Shown here: piece by piece, positions 23,816-32,494 of the stretch | Layout of the letters: every line of letters begins with the position of its first letter | Position numbering within the stretch: position 1 is the first letter of the stretch | Source: Roseovarius salincola | Lineage (GTDB): Bacteria; Pseudomonadota; Alphaproteobacteria; Rhodobacterales; Rhodobacteraceae | Assembly: GCF_026891095.1 (NCBI RefSeq) | Contig: NZ_JAPTNL010000006.1 | Span: 101,829-165,828, forward strand | Reading direction: 5' to 3' | DNA length: 64,000 nucleotides | Notes under the pieces: generated by a model | Told to the model about the DNA's origin: nothing | Seen by the model: only the letters and a program-made list of their open reading frames with translations | Databases searched by the model: none | Made by a program: the position numbers and the translations under genes

Positions 23816-25474
23816 ATGGCCGACCGGTTTCGCGTGACGCTCGCGCAATGGAACCCCACGATGGGCGATCTTGAGGGCAACGCCGCGCGTGCCCGCGCCG
23901 CATGGAGCGAAGGCCGCGAGGCAGGCGCAGACCTTGTCGCGCTGCCCGAGATGTTCATCACCGGCTACAACACCCAGGACCTGGTGATGAAACCGGCCTT
24001 TCACACGGCTGCCATGGCCGCGATCGAGACCCTTGCGCGCGAATGCGCCGACGGGCCAGCGCTGGCCATCGGCGGCCCCGCGCTTGAGGGCGGCGCGCTT
24101 TACAACGCCTATTACATCCTCGAACGCGGGCGCATCGCCGCGCGCATCCTCAAACACCATCTGCCCAACGAGACGGTGTTCGACGAGAAACGCATCTACA
24201 CCCAAGGCCATGTCACCGGCCCCTATGCCATCAACGGCGTGCGCATCGGCTCGCCGATCTGCGAGGACAGCTGGTACGAGGATGTCTGCGAAACCCTGGC
24301 CGAGACCGGGGCCGAATTCCTGCTGGTACCCAACGGCTCGCCCTATTACCGCGAGAAACTCGCGCATCGCCATCAGCTCATGGTCGCGCGCGTCGTCGAA
24401 ACCGGGCTGCCGCTGATCTATCTCAACCTGGTCGGCGGCCAGGACGATCAGGTGTTCGACGGCGCCAGCTTCGCGCTCAATCCGGGGGGCGAACTGGCGC
24501 TGCAAATGCCGGTCATGACAGAATCGCTGGCCCATCTCGACCTCATGCGCGGCGCCGATGGCTGGCGCATCGAACAGGCGCCGCTGGCCCCCATCCCCGG
24601 CCCGACCGAGCAGGATTACCATGCGATGGTGCTCTCCTTGCGCGACTACCTGCGCAAGACCGGGTTTTCCAAGGTGCTGCTGGGCCTTTCGGGGGGGATC
24701 GATTCGGCGCTGGTGGCGACGGTGGCGGTCGATGCGCTGGGCGCGGATAATGTCCGCTGCGTGATGCTGCCCTCGGAATATACCTCGCAAGCCTCGCTGG
24801 ATGATGCCCAAGCGCTCGCCGAGAACCTGGGCTGCCGCTATGATTTCGTGCCCATTGCCGAAGGCCGCGCCGCCATCACCGACACGCTCGCGCCGCTTTT
24901 CGAGGGCACGAAACCCGACGTGACCGAGGAAAACATCCAGTCCCGCCTGCGCGGCCTGCTGCTGATGGCGATCTCCAACAAATTCGGCGAGATGCTCCTG
25001 ACCACCGGCAACAAATCCGAAGTGGCGGTGGGTTACGCGACCATCTATGGCGACATGGCGGGCGGGTATAACCCGCTGAAGGACATGTATAAAACTCGCG
25101 TCTTTGAAACCTGCCGCTGGCGCAACGCGCATCACCGCGACTGGATGGACGGCCCCGAGGGCGCGATCATCCCCACGCGCATCATCGCGCGCCCCCCCAG
25201 CGCCGAGCTCGCCCCCGATCAGCGCGACGAAGACAGCCTGCCGCCCTATCCCGTGCTGGATGGCATCCTCGATATCCTGGTCGATCAGGACGGTTCGATC
25301 GCCGATTGCGTCGCCGCCGGCTATGCGCGCGAAGATGCCAGGCGGGTCGAACACCTGCTCTATATTTCGGAATACAAACGCTTCCAGTCCGCCCCCGGCA
25401 CGCGGCTCAGCAAACGCGCCTTCTGGCTGGATCGCCGTTACCCCATCGCCAACCGCTGGCGCGATGAAAGCTGA
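23816..25474 (+). CDS. nadE: Glutamine-dependent NAD+ synthetase NadE
   Basis: Final step of NAD+ synthesis: amidates deamido-NAD+ with ammonia released from glutamine. 552 residues: N-terminal nitrilase-type glutaminase domain with the Glu45 (ALPEMFITGY), Lys (ILKHHLPN) and Cys (GSPICEDSW) triad, and C-terminal synthetase domain with the PP-loop LSGGIDSALV and the STGNKSE-type segment (TTGNKSEVAVGY). Normal length for the two-domain form. The window also holds nadD at 46706, so both late steps of NAD synthesis are encoded here, but in separate transcripts. Confidence 0.97.
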   Translation: MADRFRVTLAQWNPTMGDLEGNAARARAAWSEGREAGADLVALPEMFITGYNTQDLVMKPAFHTAAMAAIETLARECADGPALAIGGPALEGGALYNAYYILERGRIAARILKHHLPNETVFDEKRIYTQGHVTGPYAINGVRIGSPICEDSWYEDVCETLAETGAEFLLVPNGSPYYREKLAHRHQLMVARVVETGLPLIYLNLVGGQDDQVFDGASFALNPGGELALQMPVMTESLAHLDLMRGADGWRIEQAPLAPIPGPTEQDYHAMVLSLRDYLRKTGFSKVLLGLSGGIDSALVATVAVDALGADNVRCVMLPSEYTSQASLDDAQALAENLGCRYDFVPIAEGRAAITDTLAPLFEGTKPDVTEENIQSRLRGLLLMAISNKFGEMLLTTGNKSEVAVGYATIYGDMAGGYNPLKDMYKTRVFETCRWRNAHHRDWMDGPEGAIIPTRIIARPPSAELAPDQRDEDSLPPYPVLDGILDILVDQDGSIADCVAAGYAREDARRVEHLLYISEYKRFQSAPGTRLSKRAFWLDRRYPIANRWRDES

Positions 25475-26093
25475 GGCAACAGCGCTTGAACTCTATGAGC
25501 ACGGGCAGGCCGGGGCCATCTGGCTCTGGTTCGCCGGGATGTGGGGGCTGCTTCTTGCGGTTCTTGTCTGATTCATCGCGCAGCTGGGGCGCGCGGCCCT
25601 GATCCACCCCATATCGGTAGTGCTTTGCGCGGGCCTTCTGTTGCTGGCCGGGCTGTCCTTGCGCGCCGGATTGCGGCGTCGCACCGCGCGTGTGCCACGC
25701 CTGCTGATGCACGCCAACGCCGATGGGATCGCCATCGGTGACGGGCCGGACATCCCTTGGTCGCAGGTCGAGTCGATCATTCATCAAAGCATGTATGTCG
25801 GCTGGGGCGTGGGCGATCAGATTCGCGTCCGGCTTCGCTTCACCCCGAACGGCACGGCTGCGCGCCGCGCCGAACGCAAAGTGCGGCATCTCCTGAATGA
25901 ACCGGGCTTCGCGATCCCGGACACGGGACTGTTGCCCGAACAGGTCTTGGACCGGTTGCGCGGCCCGCTGCGCGCTGGCGGCTGGCGGCTGGCCGACGCG
26001 CCCAGGCGGCGTTTTCGCGGGATCTACTGGATCATGTCTATCCGCTTTCGCCGCTGGCTGACTGAAGCGATCTATGGCCGCGCGTCCGCGTGA
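25464..26093 (+). pseudogene. Two-helix membrane protein with PH-like domain, interrupted by an in-frame TGA
   Basis: A frame starting at ATG 25464, inside the last codons of nadE, codes MKAEATALELYEHGQ followed by a hydrophobic helix, meets TGA at 25569-25571, and then continues in the same frame without another stop to 26093. The second part has a second helix (SVVLCAGLLLLAGL) and a domain with IPWSQVESI, a pattern common in bacterial PH-like membrane proteins. Together it would be one ~209-residue protein. Either it is a pseudogene by one base change (TGG to TGA would do), a sequencing error, or two coupled genes (35 residues, then from about 25620). No function assigned. Confidence 0.6.
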
Positions 26094-26137
26094 TGCCATG
26101 CTCCCTTTGGCTGCGCGCCCGCGCGATGCCATGCTCC
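26081..26137 (+). repeat. 33-bp tandem duplication across the stop of the PH-like gene
   Basis: The 24-base core CGCGTCCGCGTGATGCC-ATGCTCC (26081-26104) recurs at 26114-26137 with two differences. The first copy contains the gene's stop codon. Confidence 0.7.
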
Positions 26138-26169
26138 GCTTACTGATCTGACCGGGCACAGGATTTTCA

Positions 26170-26700
26170 ATGACCCGTTCCCTTTCCGCCATCCCGGCAT
26201 TGTGCATGGCCGCGCCCGCATTCGCCGCTGATCCCGCCAACCGCTATACCGCCATGGGCACCATGACCGTGCAATTGGGCGATAAGGCCTTTGACATGGT
26301 GATTCCCTTCGATACGGAAAAACAGCGCGGCTATGCCGAGCAGACGATGATCATGGGCACCTTCCTGACCATCAATGCGGTCGGGCAGGTGCCGGAGCCC
26401 GATGGCATGCCCGGCAGCCCTATGTTGCAGATCACCTTGCAAAGGCGCACGGGCGACATGGCTTTCCTCTCGGCCGAGGTCTTCGACGATCAGGGCTTTG
26501 ACGCGCCGATGGTGATGGGGGCCGATGGCGGTGACCGAACGCTGGCCGCCTTTTCCATGGAGGGCAATATCGCAAGCGGCGTGATCGCCGGCGAATTCCT
26601 GCGCCTCACCGGATACAGCTCGGATCCGAAAGTGGCCGAAGGGGCCACGCCCGTTACCGCGCGTATCGAATGGAAAGTGGAGTTGCCGCCACTGGAATGA
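26170..26700 (+). CDS. Hypothetical periplasmic protein
   Basis: 176 residues with a clear signal peptide (1-19, ending AFA before ADPANRY). The mature part is rich in Met, Gly and Asp, has no Cys, no membrane helix and no recognised motif; predicted to be mostly beta (alternating hydrophobic segments such as TMTVQLGDKAFDMVIPF). The ATG lies 9 bases after GGCACAGG-like sequence, a weak ribosome site. Not part of an obvious operon; the neighbouring minus-strand gene is convergent. Function unknown. Confidence 0.75.
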   Translation: MTRSLSAIPALCMAAPAFAADPANRYTAMGTMTVQLGDKAFDMVIPFDTEKQRGYAEQTMIMGTFLTINAVGQVPEPDGMPGSPMLQITLQRRTGDMAFLSAEVFDDQGFDAPMVMGADGGDRTLAAFSMEGNIASGVIAGEFLRLTGYSSDPKVAEGATPVTARIEWKVELPPLE

Positions 26701-26823
26701 ACCGCGTGCCTGTCTGTCATCCTTGACCTTCGTGTCTCGCCTCTGGTGCAGGCAGGAAACCACAGGGACGTTAACAAATGGTTGGCGGGGTGTGCAGGGT
26801 GGGCGATTCTGCGCGTCATCGGG

Positions 26824-26882
26824 GTTTTGTACGAACTGAGACCCCGACCGCCGGATTTCGGTACGAAACCGGCGTACAAAAC
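26824..26882. other. Nested inverted repeats in a convergent intergenic gap
   Basis: Outer stem GTTTTGTAC (26824-26832) with GTACAAAAC (26874-26882); inner hairpin CCGG-A-TTTCG, loop GTA, CGAAA-CCGG (26851-26872). A further GTTTCGTACGTT follows. No T-run. It may be an RNA structure or a double-sided terminator. Confidence 0.5.
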
Positions 26883-26907
26883 GGACGTTTCGTACGTTAA
26901 GCGCGGC

Positions 26908-27312
26908 TCATTCCCACCAGCGGTCGATGCTGGCGATATCGGCGTCCGACCAGCCGAAGTGATGGGCGAATTCATGGATCGTCACATGGGCGATCAGCTC
27001 CGCGATCTCCACATCTCCCCGCTCACGCCATTCGGCCAGTATGGGGCGCCGGAACAGCCACACGGTATCGGGGCCATATGGTTGATCCATAAAGGATTTT
27101 TCCGTAACCGGAATGCCCTCGTATAGCCCGGTCAGATCCAGCGGATCATGCATTTCAAGCTCTCGCAGCATGTCGCGCGCGGGCCAGTCCACCACCCTCA
27201 GTGCCACCTCCAGCGCCGCCTTGCGGAAGGGTTCGGGCAGGCCCGCGACGGTATCGCGGGCCATGGTCTCGAACTCGGATATACTCGGCTCATGCTGCAT
27301 GGAATGCATCAT
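26908..27312 (-). CDS. Zincin-like metallopeptidase family protein
   Basis: 134-residue small protein of the family often called 'metallopeptidase family protein' (minimal zincin fold). The HExxH motif is HEFAHHFG near the C-terminus, giving two zinc His and the catalytic Glu, with a following Asp (WSDADI) as candidate third ligand. No signal peptide. Substrates of this family are unknown. Thirty-three bases separate its start region from the upstream MBL gene end, so it may be cotranscribed with it. Confidence 0.88.
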   Translation of the reverse strand: MMHSMQHEPSISEFETMARDTVAGLPEPFRKAALEVALRVVDWPARDMLRELEMHDPLDLTGLYEGIPVTEKSFMDQPYGPDTVWLFRRPILAEWRERGDVEIAELIAHVTIHEFAHHFGWSDADIASIDRWWE

Positions 27313-27345
27313 AAGGCATTGTATACCGGGGATAAATCCCGCTCG

Positions 27346-28275
27346 TCACCCTTCCAGCATCAGCTGGTAACTGGCCGGAACATAGCGGAATCCATCGCCT
27401 TCCGACTCCACATATCCCATCCCCGGCCAGGGCATGTGATAGCCGATGAAGGGCAATCCGTCGGCGGCCAGCATGTCCAGAATACGCCGCCTCGTGGCCG
27501 CAGCGGCTGCCTTGTCCATGTCGAACGACACTTCCCAATCCGGGTGGCCGAGCGACCAGACATAGTGGTTGGCGAAGTCCACAGCCACAAGAAGTTGCTT
27601 GCCGTCGCTCTCCAGCATGTAGGTCATATGCCCCGGCGTATGGCCGAAGGCGGCCATTGCGGTGACACCTGGTGCCACGCTGGCGCCATCCTCCAGCATT
27701 TCCATCTGCTCGGCCAGCGGGCGCACCTTGCTTTCGAACCCTTCGTTCTCCATCCCCGCCCAGGCATCGAACTCCTTGGCGCCAGTGATATATCTGGCAT
27801 TGGGAAAGGTCGGCGCGTCGCCATTCATCAGCCCGCCGATATGGTCGCCATGCATATGGGTGATCACCACGACATCGACCTGATCGGGGCTGTATCCGGC
27901 CTCGGCAAGGGCGGCCGTGGTGCCCTCGGCATTCAGCCCGGTATCAAACAATATCAATGCGTTACCGGTGTTGACGACGGTCGGTGTGAAGAAGAACTGC
28001 GCCACGTCCGTAGGGATGCGCGCCGCTTTCGAGGCCGCGCTGAATGCCTCTTCGTCGACATTCAGGCCAAAGATCGAATGCGGGTCCGGGCGCGGCATTG
28101 TCCCGGCAAGGATCGTCGTGACCTCGAACCCGCCAAGCCCCACGCGGTTGAACCGGGACATGCCATTGCCCATCATCGGCGCCGCCGCCCGCGCCACTCC
28201 GCCCGAAGCGGCCGCCAATGGCAGCGCCGCCCCCGAAGCCAGAACAGCCCGCCGGGAAATCATTGATCGTGACAT
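27346..28275 (-). CDS. MBL-fold metallo-hydrolase, Tat-exported
   Basis: 309-residue metallo-beta-lactamase-fold hydrolase. Tat signal: SRRAVLASGAALPLAAA with twin Arg at residues 8-9. Metal motif THMHGDHIGG, further His in GHTPGHMTYM, Asp in AVDFANH and a final His in GYHMPWPG, so a complete binuclear site. Similar proteins include lactonases and quorum-quenching-like enzymes, but the substrate cannot be told. AAGGAGG ribosome site eight bases before the ATG. Divergent from gltX. Confidence 0.9.
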   Translation of the reverse strand: MSRSMISRRAVLASGAALPLAAASGGVARAAAPMMGNGMSRFNRVGLGGFEVTTILAGTMPRPDPHSIFGLNVDEEAFSAASKAARIPTDVAQFFFTPTVVNTGNALILFDTGLNAEGTTAALAEAGYSPDQVDVVVITHMHGDHIGGLMNGDAPTFPNARYITGAKEFDAWAGMENEGFESKVRPLAEQMEMLEDGASVAPGVTAMAAFGHTPGHMTYMLESDGKQLLVAVDFANHYVWSLGHPDWEVSFDMDKAAAAATRRRILDMLAADGLPFIGYHMPWPGMGYVESEGDGFRYVPASYQLMLEG

Positions 28276-28436
28276 GGGAATCCTCCTTGTTGACCTAAAC
28301 TCATCTTAATGCGTCAGCGCCCCGCGGCGCGCCCTCTCACGCCAATGTGATACCACGTCCGCGACCCCGCCCGAACCGTGAAATCTGGACAAACACGCGG
28401 CGCTGTGACATGGCCCACGCGAACCAGGAGAAACCC

Positions 28437-29765
28437 ATGACGACCACTCGTTTCGCCCCGTCGCCCACCGGATACATCCATGTGGGCAACCTGCGCACCG
28501 CATTGATGAACTTTCTTATCGCCCGAAAGGCCGGCGGGCAATTCATCCTGCGCATCGACGACACCGACCCCGAACGTTCTAAGGAGGAATATGTCGACGC
28601 GATCAAGCAGGACCTTGAATGGCTGGGCCTGCACTGGGACCGGGTCGAGCGGCAGTCCGAGCGGCTGGACCGCTACGCCGAGGCCGCCGACAGGCTGCGT
28701 GAATTGGGCCGTTTCTACGAGGCGTTCGAGTCCCCGACCGAACTTGATCTCAAGCGCAAGAAGCAGCTCAACATGGGCAAACCGCCCGTTTATGACCGCG
28801 CTGCGCTGACCCTGCCCGAGGCCGAAAAGGAGAGGCTGCGCGCCGAGCGCGGCGACGGTGTGTGGCGCTTCAAGCTGGATCACGAGCGGATCGAATGGGA
28901 TGACGGCATCCTTGGCAATATCTCGATCGACGCGGCCAGCGTCAGTGACCCGGTGCTGATCCGCGGCGATGGCCAGGTGCTGTACACGCTGGCCTCGGTC
29001 GTGGACGACACCGAAATGGGCGTCACCCATGTTGTGCGCGGCTCCGACCATGTGACCAACACCGCCACGCAGATTCAGATCATCCAGGCGCTTGGCGGGA
29101 ACGTGCCGGATTTCGCGCATCACTCCTTGCTGACCGGGCCGCAGGGCGAGTCGCTCTCGAAACGCCTTGGTGTGCTCAGCCTGCGCGATCTTCGTGCGCA
29201 GGGGGTCGAGCCGATGGCACTGCTCAGCCTGATGGCGCGGCTTGGATCTGCCGATCCGGTGGAACTGCGCACCGACATGACGGCGTTGATCGAAGGGTTC
29301 GATATCGCGCGCTTTGGTGCCGCGCCCACCAAGTTCGACGTGAACGACCTGTTCCCGCTGACGGCCCGCCTTCTGCATGAGCGCAGCTATGACGAGGTTC
29401 GCGACGAGATCGCCGCGATCGGAGTGCCCGAAGATCTGGCCGAGCGGTTCTGGACCGTCACGCGCGAAAACATCACCACGCTCAGGGATTTGCCCGCATG
29501 GTGGACGATGTTCCGCGATGGTGCCGAGCCGGTGATTGAGGATGAAGACCGCGAATTCGTGGCGCAGGCCATGGAGTTGCTGCCCGAAGGTCCGTTCGAC
29601 GATTCCACCTGGAGCACTTGGACCGCCGAGGTGAAAGAGACCACGGGCCGCAAGGGCAAGGGCTTGTTCATGCCCTTGCGCAAGGCTCTGACCGGGCAGG
29701 CACACGGACCCGACATGGGACAGGTTCTGCCGCTGCTCCAGAACATCAAGGCGCGCGGCGGCTAA
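28437..29765 (+). CDS. gltX: Glutamate--tRNA ligase
   Basis: Class I aminoacyl-tRNA synthetase charging tRNA with glutamate (442 residues). HIGH equivalent PSPTGYIHVGNLRTA at the N-terminus and KMSKS equivalent SLSKRLG at about residue 238. The ATG with CAGGAG ribosome site (MTTTRFAPSPTG) is preferred over an upstream in-frame ATG at 28410. Alphaproteobacteria often carry two gltX paralogs, one also making Glu-tRNA-Gln for the amidotransferase; which one this is cannot be settled here. The TAA stop overlaps the convergent DUF2254 stop. Confidence 0.95.
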   Translation: MTTTRFAPSPTGYIHVGNLRTALMNFLIARKAGGQFILRIDDTDPERSKEEYVDAIKQDLEWLGLHWDRVERQSERLDRYAEAADRLRELGRFYEAFESPTELDLKRKKQLNMGKPPVYDRAALTLPEAEKERLRAERGDGVWRFKLDHERIEWDDGILGNISIDAASVSDPVLIRGDGQVLYTLASVVDDTEMGVTHVVRGSDHVTNTATQIQIIQALGGNVPDFAHHSLLTGPQGESLSKRLGVLSLRDLRAQGVEPMALLSLMARLGSADPVELRTDMTALIEGFDIARFGAAPTKFDVNDLFPLTARLLHERSYDEVRDEIAAIGVPEDLAERFWTVTRENITTLRDLPAWWTMFRDGAEPVIEDEDREFVAQAMELLPEGPFDDSTWSTWTAEVKETTGRKGKGLFMPLRKALTGQAHGPDMGQVLPLLQNIKARGG

Positions 29766-31030
29766 GGCGCGCGCTGCTCTGGTGCTGCGCCGGCCTGCCT
29801 TGCCCGTTGCGTGGCAAGCGGCAGCGCGTCTTCAGCATGGCTGCGGGCGTGGCTGGCCATGTCACCTGCGGCCTCGGACAGCGCTATGTCCGCACTTTGC
29901 GACAAAGCGCCAAGTGCGTCGAGCAGGCGGTCGACCACCTCGATCAGCCCGGCCCCGTCGCGAGCAATGCTGCCAAAGGCGCTTTCGATCAGATCTGCCG
30001 CGTTCACCGGTCGAACGAAGATGCGATCATGAACTGGCTCCGCATCGTTCGGCGGTGTCCGGGACCAGTGCCAAAGGAGCCGCTCCTGACGGTTGATCAC
30101 GTCGAGCGCAGTGCCGGGATCGTTGACACCCGTTGACAACGCGCGTGAGGCTATTTCGGACAAGACCAGAAGACCGAATGCGCTGTCTTGCTCGAAGGTG
30201 CGGGTATCCGAGATCGTCAGGCAACCCTGAACCTGCGTGCGCTGTGCCGCCGGCAGTCCTGCTGCATGAGCGATTGCCCGGCCCTCGAGAACCGGAGCCC
30301 CCGGCGCGACATGGACGTACAGCCTTGCATCATGCCTTTCGAGGATCCGGTCGAGCCTGTGAAGATCAATGAACTGGACATAACCCGAGCGCGGGGCCAG
30401 AATCGGATCGGCGTTCTCTGGCATCAGGGTCGCATCCGTCAGGGCCTGAGCACCAAGCGCGGGTGTAGTCCGGCTTTGCATCAGACTGCTTCGGGCTGCG
30501 GCCTCTGTGACACGCAGGCTGTTGTCCATGCTTCCAAGGTCGCTCAGGTGGTCTATCCAGCGCAGCATGGCGAGGATCACAAGGACCACGACGGCGACTG
30601 TCACGCCCAAGATCGCGACTGAGGCGCCGGGGCCATGCAACTGCGCCTTTAACAGGATGATCGACGTCAGCGCATAGACGAAAGCCCCGATAAAGGTGGC
30701 CAGAGCGGTATGGGTTGTGGTGTCGGCCAGAAGGATGCGGTGCACTCGCGGGGTAGCCTGCGAGGCGGCGGCGTTGTGGGCCGATACCATGACATTGAGG
30801 GAAAAGGTGCTGACTGCCAGCATTCCAGAGGCCAGAATGGTCAGAATTGGCATCACGGCATCGGGTTGAATGCGGTCTTTGACTGCCGCAGGGATGGCAT
30901 CCTCGAACAGCATCGCCAACGTCGAAGCAATCACTGCCAGCAGGGCCATCAACGCGACACGCACCCACAGCCGCCGCGCGGCGCGCAACAGTATCATCAG
31001 GGGCTTGGAGACGGTTCTGGTCGTGGTCAT
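29762..31030 (-). CDS. DUF2254 family membrane protein
   Basis: 422-residue protein. Four hydrophobic helices in the first ~165 residues (for example ILTILASGMLAVSTFSLNVM and VAVVVLVILAMLRWIDHL), then a soluble cytoplasmic or periplasmic domain with the family signature SALSTGVNDPGTA-like stretch (ASRALSTGVNDPGTALDVI). DUF2254 has no proven function; ion channel or mechanosensory roles have only been guessed. The start MTTTRTVSK is chosen as the ATG nearest the first helix. Stops of this gene and gltX share the bases CTAA. Confidence 0.88.
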   Translation of the reverse strand: MTTTRTVSKPLMILLRAARRLWVRVALMALLAVIASTLAMLFEDAIPAAVKDRIQPDAVMPILTILASGMLAVSTFSLNVMVSAHNAAASQATPRVHRILLADTTTHTALATFIGAFVYALTSIILLKAQLHGPGASVAILGVTVAVVVLVILAMLRWIDHLSDLGSMDNSLRVTEAAARSSLMQSRTTPALGAQALTDATLMPENADPILAPRSGYVQFIDLHRLDRILERHDARLYVHVAPGAPVLEGRAIAHAAGLPAAQRTQVQGCLTISDTRTFEQDSAFGLLVLSEIASRALSTGVNDPGTALDVINRQERLLWHWSRTPPNDAEPVHDRIFVRPVNAADLIESAFGSIARDGAGLIEVVDRLLDALGALSQSADIALSEAAGDMASHARSHAEDALPLATQRARQAGAAPEQRAP

Positions 31031-31104
31031 CGCGGTCCTGTCCAGTCGTCCCCAGCTTGCCCCAAGCATGCGGATTGGTCCAGCAGGTAGCGAGCCACGT
31101 TCGC

Positions 31105-31671
31105 TCAGCGACGCAACAAGCGTATGTCGCGGGCGCGCAATTGGTCGTCCACGAAGGCGCGTTCGTCCGGGTGCAGCGAGCGATGGCGCGGATAGACCGG
31201 GTCGGCGCGGTCATCGAGCACCGGCGCGTCCCAGCCATCGGTCGTGTCGAAGAACCGCTGCGCGCCGGTTTCGCCGAATTCCCGCAGATACCCTTGGACC
31301 ACCACGTCGATATAGCTGAGCAGGGCGGGATGAGTCTCGGTCGCGCCGCTGTGGCGGCCTTCAGGAATCGCATAGACCGCGATCTCGGGCATGTGTGGCA
31401 GGGTGTGGCTGATCTGGTGGGCGGCAGCGACACGATCATAGGCGCTCTCGCGCTCGTCCAGTGCCGCCCAGTCATGGCCCGGAACAGGGGCAATCAGCCC
31501 GTCGATCTCGGTGTTTGGGTCGGGCACGACTGTCAGATAGGCAACCGGACGCAGGCTGGTATGACGCCAGATCCGCCGCCAACCGCGCAGCCGGGCGCTG
31601 TGGGTCTCGGTGAATTCATGCGTGTCGCGATTGACCAGGCTGCCATAGCCGAAGAAATATGTATCCGACAT
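31105..31671 (-). CDS. Gamma-glutamylcyclotransferase-like protein
   Basis: 188-residue protein with the GGCT fold. The nucleotide-like binding loop FFGYGSLVN is at residues 6-14, and the catalytic Glu position falls in DERESAYDRV. Family members cleave gamma-glutamyl amines or remodel glutathione derivatives; this divergent bacterial form may have another substrate. Transcribed away from the RirA-like regulator with about 90 bases between, so shared control is possible. Confidence 0.85.
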   Translation of the reverse strand: MSDTYFFGYGSLVNRDTHEFTETHSARLRGWRRIWRHTSLRPVAYLTVVPDPNTEIDGLIAPVPGHDWAALDERESAYDRVAAAHQISHTLPHMPEIAVYAIPEGRHSGATETHPALLSYIDVVVQGYLREFGETGAQRFFDTTDGWDAPVLDDRADPVYPRHRSLHPDERAFVDDQLRARDIRLLRR

Positions 31672-31764
31672 GGATGTTATCTGCGGATCCCTTGATCTGA
31701 GTCATGTTGCAGGGTCTTCTTAGCCGTCACGATGGTCCGAATTCAATCAATGGGCCTCTTGTAC

Positions 31765-32217
31765 ATGCGCATCACGAAACGCACCAACATCGCCATACGC
31801 GTCCTCATGTTCTGCGCGGCCTGTTCGGAACGGCTGGTCACGAAATCCGAGATCGCGGCGCGCTGCAATACCTCGGAAAGCCACCTAGCGCAGGTGATCA
31901 ACCGCTTGGCCCAGCTGGGCTTTCTGCACACGCAACGGGGCCGCAGCGGCGGAATCGCGCTGGCACGCCCGATGGATGAGATCGTGATCGGCGACGTGTT
32001 TCGCCAACTCGAATCCAATGTGCCGATCGCCGAATGCTTTGCCGATGTGGACAATACCTGCCCGCTGACCGAAGCCTGCCGCCTGCGTCTGGCCATCGCC
32101 GATGCGGCGGAGGCCTTCTATACCCATCTTGATAAGATCACCCTTGATGCGCTGGTCTGCAACAACGAGCCGCTGCGGGCGATCTTTACCCCGTTCGTTT
32201 GCGTGAAACAGACTTGA
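31765..32217 (+). CDS. rirA: Rrf2 family iron-sulfur regulator, RirA-like
   Basis: 150-residue Rrf2 protein: winged helix with KSEIAARCNTSESHLAQVINRL as recognition region, then the cluster-binding loop. From the start MRITKRTN the cysteines fall at 91, 99 and 105 (CFADVDNTC and CPLTEAC), spacing C-x7-C-x5-C, exactly the pattern and numbering of rhizobial RirA, the iron/[4Fe-4S]-sensing repressor. NsrR of enterobacteria has C-x4-C-x5-C, so RirA is favoured, though an NO-sensing NsrR-like role is possible. An earlier start at 31732 is less likely since RirA proteins begin MRxTKxTN. Confidence 0.82.
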   Translation: MRITKRTNIAIRVLMFCAACSERLVTKSEIAARCNTSESHLAQVINRLAQLGFLHTQRGRSGGIALARPMDEIVIGDVFRQLESNVPIAECFADVDNTCPLTEACRLRLAIADAAEAFYTHLDKITLDALVCNNEPLRAIFTPFVCVKQT

Positions 32218-32255
32218 AAGCGTGGTTTCGGTATACTAGCTTCGACATCATTCGA

Positions 32256-32412
32256 AACGGGAGAACCGGCCTTGCCGGTGCCGAAGGAGCAACCGCCCCG
32301 GAAACTCTCAGGCGACAGGGACCGTTTCGACACTGAAAACTCTGGAGAGTGGTGCACGCGATGCGCCCGCCGAAGGGATAGCGATCTCAGGCATAAGGAC
32401 AGAGGGGGCATC
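32256..32412 (+). ncRNA. Tandem glycine riboswitch
   Basis: Two consecutive aptamers upstream of gcvT. Aptamer 1 has GGGAGA, GCCGAAGGAGCAA and CTCTCAGGCGACAGGGACCG; aptamer 2 has CTCTGGAGAGTG, CGCCGAAGGGATAGC and TCTCAGGCA followed by AAGGACAGAGG. These are the conserved glycine-aptamer cores. Glycine binding is expected to turn on the glycine cleavage operon. The expression platform in the ~80 bases before gcvT is not resolved. Confidence 0.95.
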
Positions 32413-32494
32413 GAGGCGCGGGCCAGAAGGGTCGTGCATGGACGATGCCGGATTGATACAGCATTCAAACTGGCGCCATTTTGGGGAGATCCCG

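Noticed and set aside
26761..26782. Possible CtrA site (GTTAACAAATGGTT)
   Set aside because: Only one TTAA half with poor spacing, and the position is between convergent gene ends rather than at a promoter.
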